Positions 61,901 through 64,000 of a stretch of DNA of 64,000 bases are shown here, piece after piece. Origin of the DNA: Chloracidobacterium sp. N. GTDB taxonomy: Bacteria > Acidobacteriota > Blastocatellia > Chloracidobacteriales > Chloracidobacteriaceae. Location: the NCBI RefSeq assembly GCF_018304765.1, contig NZ_CP072642.1:38501-102500 (forward strand), given 5' to 3'. The notes under the pieces were generated by a model. It was not told where the DNA came from, ran no database searches, and saw only the letters and a program-made list of their open reading frames with translations. The stretch's first letter is position 1. Every line of letters starts with the position of its first letter. Both the position numbers and the translations under genes were made by a program.

Positions 61901-61982
61901 TGTCGGGATGCTGATGGGGATGTTCCTGACACTGCTCTTTCTGACAATGCTGGTGCTTCGCAGCAAGGACATTCTCGGATGA
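58923..61982 (+). CDS. Triple-FHA ABC transporter (ABCG-like half-transporter fusion)
   Basis: A 1019-aa fusion. Three FHA phosphothreonine-binding domains come first, each with the GR-SxxH-N signature: residues ~20-95 (FIGRDPAECRL, VSRRHAKV, STYGTFVNG), ~165-245 (VTIGRDQGN, VSRQHAVIE, SFNGTLVNG) and ~310-385 (LTVGRAPENDI, VSKQHAVFG, STNGVYVNG). An ABC ATPase follows, with Walker A LGPSGAGKST (~residue 434), signature QLSGGQRKR (~535) and Walker B FLDEPTSGLDP (~560). The permease is ABC2-type with five or six segments. A charged coiled coil (~905-955) interrupts it before the last segment. Substrate is unknown. FHA domains suggest control by Ser/Thr kinases. The next gene overlaps its stop (ATGA). 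Confidence 0.93.
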   Translation: MNLVLTYLTGRRAGEQVVVADADFFIGRDPAECRLCFDDQEQGVSRRHAKVTWQHGVLTIADAGSTYGTFVNGQQIQGPMPLGVGAIIQLGKGGPCLRVERFDAAPEAAPMPPVQAAPARLAPSVTGSNLGADFGKADPEKTNGGWSWPQRPDAGPVTTKPCLELLNAGVPRRIVLTEPVVTIGRDQGNTIALDQRQFPTVSRQHAVIERQGDTYVIRDMGSFNGTLVNGYRIAAPAPLQPGALIEIGVGGAKFRFVAPETTPAGSSTGEHTVSLASSRGVRLATPQKATEARNFVTRKHFAQGKTPGRLTVGRAPENDIQLDLLQVSKQHAVFGRDAQGWTLEDLKSTNGVYVNGRRITRCRLRATDVVQMGPFLFRLEPEGVAVFDTRSRARIDVFDLTREVPNRHGTGTVRLLDRVRLAIPANEFVGLLGPSGAGKSTLMDALNGMRPAEQGVVLVNGLNLYENIDCFKQSIGYVPQDDIIHRELTVERTLYYVARMRLSSDTSDEEIERILTEVLDVTGLTTRRKVPVGQLSGGQRKRVSIAVELVTQPGIIFLDEPTSGLDPATEEKIMHLFRQIASGGHSVILTTHAMENVRLFDKIVVLMRGRLVWFGPPSEALAYFGITSIKELFDTLGDPNSDEVAIGWQRKYEQSDAYRKYVHEPLAELARTPPATGRPAPSHLTLWRSLGQMLVLSARYARVMLADRLNLAILFGQAPIIALLTGLAVGHDWARDFPYFVLALSAIWFGCSNAAREIVKEMSIYRRERMVNLGIVPYVGSKLVVLTLIGLVQIALLYGVMAAVESVPGSPLLVLPYLMLSHLVGIAMGLLISALVQTSEMATSLVPLVLIPQILFGGLLLPNEGLAKGMSLAMPAMWSYDALKRIGVRQAGLGVLRGVDGEDDPTSEIGRIKQKNQQAVDDFKEQLEAYRKRQQQRLDEYKNDLEGFLRTGGVRPDMPKLEKAPEAPRIEYPPEDKSRFVGFLNDFGSLLLDVGMLMGMFLTLLFLTMLVLRSKDILG

Positions 61983-63604
61983 ATGGCAGGGAGCGCGTCA
62001 CGGGTGAGATACCGGAGCTGTCCGGGCAGGCGAGTCTGGTACGTCATCCGCTGACCTGGATTCTGCTGGTTTACACGGCACTGGGGCTGGGTTTCCTTGC
62101 GGTGTATCAGTTTCAAATCAACCCGGACGGCATTTCCTACCTGGACATTGCGGAAAAGTACGCGCGCGGTGACATCTGGGGCGCCATCAATGCGTACTGG
62201 AGTCCGCTCATCTCGTGGCTGACGGCGGTGTTACGTCTCTTGGGACTGCCGCCGCAGGTGGCCATCAAGCTGGTGTTGCTGACGGGTGGCGGCGTGGCGC
62301 TGGGAGGTGTGTGGCGGCTTCTGGGGGACTGTCCCGTGTGGATGCGGGCGGTGGCAACCGGCGGGGCTGTTCCGCTCACGGTGTACTACGCTCTGCACGT
62401 GATTACGCCGGACCTACTCGTGGCGGCGGTGCTGGTGTGGTACGCGGCGTGGTTGGTGGAGGGGAGGCTGGATGTCCGGGCGTCGGTGTGGGGTGGGTTT
62501 TTGGTGGTACTTGGGTATTTTGCGAAGGCGTTTGCGCTGCCGTTTTGCTTGGTTCATCTGTGTGGGTGGCGGTTGTTGGAGGAGCGGCAGGTGGGGTGGC
62601 GTCAGCGGCTGTGGTCATTGGTGGTGAGTCTTGGGGTGGCAGGTGGTGTGAGTGGCATCTGGATGGTTGCCCTCCAGGCAAAGTACGGCGTATGGATGTT
62701 CAGTTCGGTGGGGCGTTACAACTACGCCCTGGCTGGGCCGCGGATGGGGTTCATGCCTCCGGCAGAAACGACGTTCTTTGCTCCGGCCGAGGCCGGGGAT
62801 ACAAGCGCCTGGACGGACCCCACGCGCTTCCCTATCCAGCCGTGGAGTCCGTTTGAGTCCGTTGAATACGCCCAGTATCAGGTTTTCATGACGCTCGACC
62901 GCCTGCGCGTCATTGCCTTGGGGTACAGTTTTGCGTATTCCGTGCTGGCCCTGCCCATTGTGTTGGGTCTGGTGGGTGGCGTGTGGACTGCTTCTCCCCT
63001 GCGGCGGCGTTTTGGCGTCCTGCTGTCGGGCATCCTCATCTATGTCGTCGGCTACGCACTGGTCTATGTCGAGGCACGGCATCTGCTGCCGCTGGCCTAC
63101 TGGGTGCTCGTGGCGGGGGTGTGGCTGGGGTGGTTGATTGCATTGCGGCTGGACCTTTCCAGACGGCTCCGGGCGGCCCTGCTGTTGTTTGTGGTGGGGA
63201 CGGTGGCCTGGTCTCCGGCGTATGCTTTGGCACAGGGGGCGCTGGGGAACGATGCCGGGCTTGAGGTCTGTCGGGGGCTATACCGGGCAGCCCAGGCGAT
63301 GCGCGTTCAGCTTGGCGTTCAGGGGCGGATTGCGTCCAACCGGGAGTGGCATCAGTCTTTATACCTGACCTGGTTTCTGGGTGGGCAATACTACGGTGTC
63401 GCCCCGGCGCACGCCAATCCAGAAGAAATTGCCCGAATGCTGACCGACTACGGTGTGAACTACTACTTCGCGTGGTCGGACGAGACCGGGGCGTTTCCAG
63501 AGGTGTGCTGGGGAGAGGAAATCACCGGGGGGCAGGACCCGCTGCTTCGGATTTATCGCGCCCGGCCGGAACCGGTGAAAGCCACTGGTGGTCAGACGTA
63601 CTGA
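61979..63604 (+). CDS. Multi-pass membrane protein, glycosyltransferase-39-like
   Basis: A 541-aa polytopic protein with ten or more hydrophobic segments. The first luminal loop (QINPDGISYLDIAEKYARGDIWGAINAYWSPLISWLTAVL) has the Asp and Tyr pattern seen in GT-C glycosyltransferases of the ArnT/PMT type. A C-terminal soluble part follows (RIASNREWHQSLYLTWFLGGQYYGVAP ... YGVNYYFAWSDETGAFPEV). A lipid-linked sugar donor and extracytoplasmic sugar transfer are inferred; the acceptor is unknown. Base composition between about 62400 and 62680 is very G/T-biased on this strand. It starts with ATGA overlap after the FHA/ABC gene. Its last 83 bases overlap the bshC-like gene on the other strand. Confidence 0.75.
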   Translation: MNGRERVTGEIPELSGQASLVRHPLTWILLVYTALGLGFLAVYQFQINPDGISYLDIAEKYARGDIWGAINAYWSPLISWLTAVLRLLGLPPQVAIKLVLLTGGGVALGGVWRLLGDCPVWMRAVATGGAVPLTVYYALHVITPDLLVAAVLVWYAAWLVEGRLDVRASVWGGFLVVLGYFAKAFALPFCLVHLCGWRLLEERQVGWRQRLWSLVVSLGVAGGVSGIWMVALQAKYGVWMFSSVGRYNYALAGPRMGFMPPAETTFFAPAEAGDTSAWTDPTRFPIQPWSPFESVEYAQYQVFMTLDRLRVIALGYSFAYSVLALPIVLGLVGGVWTASPLRRRFGVLLSGILIYVVGYALVYVEARHLLPLAYWVLVAGVWLGWLIALRLDLSRRLRAALLLFVVGTVAWSPAYALAQGALGNDAGLEVCRGLYRAAQAMRVQLGVQGRIASNREWHQSLYLTWFLGGQYYGVAPAHANPEEIARMLTDYGVNYYFAWSDETGAFPEVCWGEEITGGQDPLLRIYRARPEPVKATGGQTY

Positions 63605-64000
63605 AATCAAGCTGGTGGTAGCTGTGCGTCACAAGCTGCGGCCCGTATTTGACGAGAAAACTCAGAATGTTGAGGACTCGTTCCTGGGGTTTGCCAAAGG
63701 GGGCAAGGGCAGCCGTGGCCCGCTCGATCTGGCGTAGCAGCGTGGCGTGGCGCTGGGCCTGGTTGGTCAGAAAGCGTTGTTCGAGGCCGTTGAGCTGGTA
63801 AAAGATTTTTTCCCGCCCGCGTTCAAGTGCTTCGGCCAGGGACGGGTCACTTTCGTGCAGGGACTGTTTGAGGCGGTCGAGTTCTGCCTCAAACGTCGCT
63901 TTCACTTCCCGGAAGCAGTCAAGTGTTTTGGTATCAGCAAGTTTTGTCATCGCCTGGCGGGCGAGTTCCTGTGTCCCAAGCAAAACGGATGCTGGCGTGA
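63522..64000 (-). CDS. bshC: Bacillithiol biosynthesis protein BshC-like, 3' part only
   Basis: This is the C-terminal ~158 residues of a gene that runs off the right edge of the window; the frame is open up to base 64000. It has a coiled-coil helix (FEAELDRLKQSLHESDPSLAEALERGREKIFYQLNGLEQRFL) followed by RHATLLRQIERATAALAPFGKPQERVLNILSFLVKYG. That is the family-typical BshC ending, where 'xxGKxQERxxN..xYLxKYG' closes the coiled coil. BshC adds cysteine to glucosaminyl-malate in the last step of bacillithiol synthesis. A non-conserved tail of about 30 residues extends into the convergent glycosyltransferase-like gene. Confidence 0.75.
   Translation of the reverse strand, partial: TPASVLLGTQELARQAMTKLADTKTLDCFREVKATFEAELDRLKQSLHESDPSLAEALERGREKIFYQLNGLEQRFLTNQAQRHATLLRQIERATAALAPFGKPQERVLNILSFLVKYGPQLVTHSYHQLDFSTSDHQWLSPVPAGRDKSEAAGPAPR

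Overview
The window looks like a chromosomal segment of a high-GC (about 60-62% by eye), Gram-negative, non-proteobacterial organism. Several genes point to Acidobacteriota, plausibly a phototrophic relative of Chloracidobacterium. They are a CrtP-type phytoene desaturase, a futalosine hydrolase (futalosine route to menaquinone), a BshC-like bacillithiol gene cut by the right edge, a BamA/Omp85 protein, a DUF2934-like protein and a sigma-54 activator. The taxon is inferred from gene content only; no rRNA or tRNA gene was recognised. Most of the DNA is dense, ordinary chromosome with short operons on both strands.

Layout. 1-8.4 kb: secreted duplicated-domain protein, large hybrid PAS histidine kinase, NAD-dependent epimerase, membrane PP2C-type phosphatase, DUF2934-like protein. 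8.7-17.2 kb: NtrC-type regulator, phytoene desaturase, recA, HEAT-repeat protein with a Cys-rich N-terminus, a markedly AT-rich acquired methyltransferase, a 2Fe-2S protein and a zinc-type dehydrogenase. 17.4-24.3 kb: a type III-B (Cmr) CRISPR effector locus with cas10/cmr2, a truncated cmr3, a RAMP C-terminal fragment and a CARF effector with a possible RelE-like C-terminus, then a secreted collagen-like protein and a decayed second copy of the effector's 3' end. cmr4 and cmr5 are missing and no CRISPR array is visible. 24.4-33.6 kb: secreted repeat protein, alanine racemase, BamA/TamA-like protein, Ala/Pro/Lys-rich protein, YvcK-like protein, M19 dipeptidase, B12-binding mutase domain. 33.6-40.2 kb: aroB and a coupled hypothetical, S9 peptidase, futalosine hydrolase, glycerophosphodiesterase. 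40.4-52.3 kb: phoU with an OmpR-type regulator and sensor kinase, a PilT-like ATPase, a PfkB kinase, pyrR-pyrB, hisS, a CPA2 antiporter, a CDP-alcohol phosphatidyltransferase and an AI-2E family permease.

52.4-58.1 kb is a second defence-like island. A C5-cytosine methyltransferase and a Vsr endonuclease face a four-gene, translationally coupled, opposite-strand operon: a 78-aa basic protein, a GHKL ATPase and two proteins of unknown function. The operon has a consensus sigma-70-like promoter. This is the best candidate here for a poorly described restriction or anti-phage system. 58.3-64 kb holds a DUF4149-like membrane protein, a triple-FHA/ABC transporter fusion, a multi-pass glycosyltransferase-like protein and the 3' part of a bshC-like gene.

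The Cmr locus appears to have been remodelled by at least one deletion (cmr3 to RAMP) and one duplication plus decay (effector 3' end). The GHKL/methyltransferase island appears intact.
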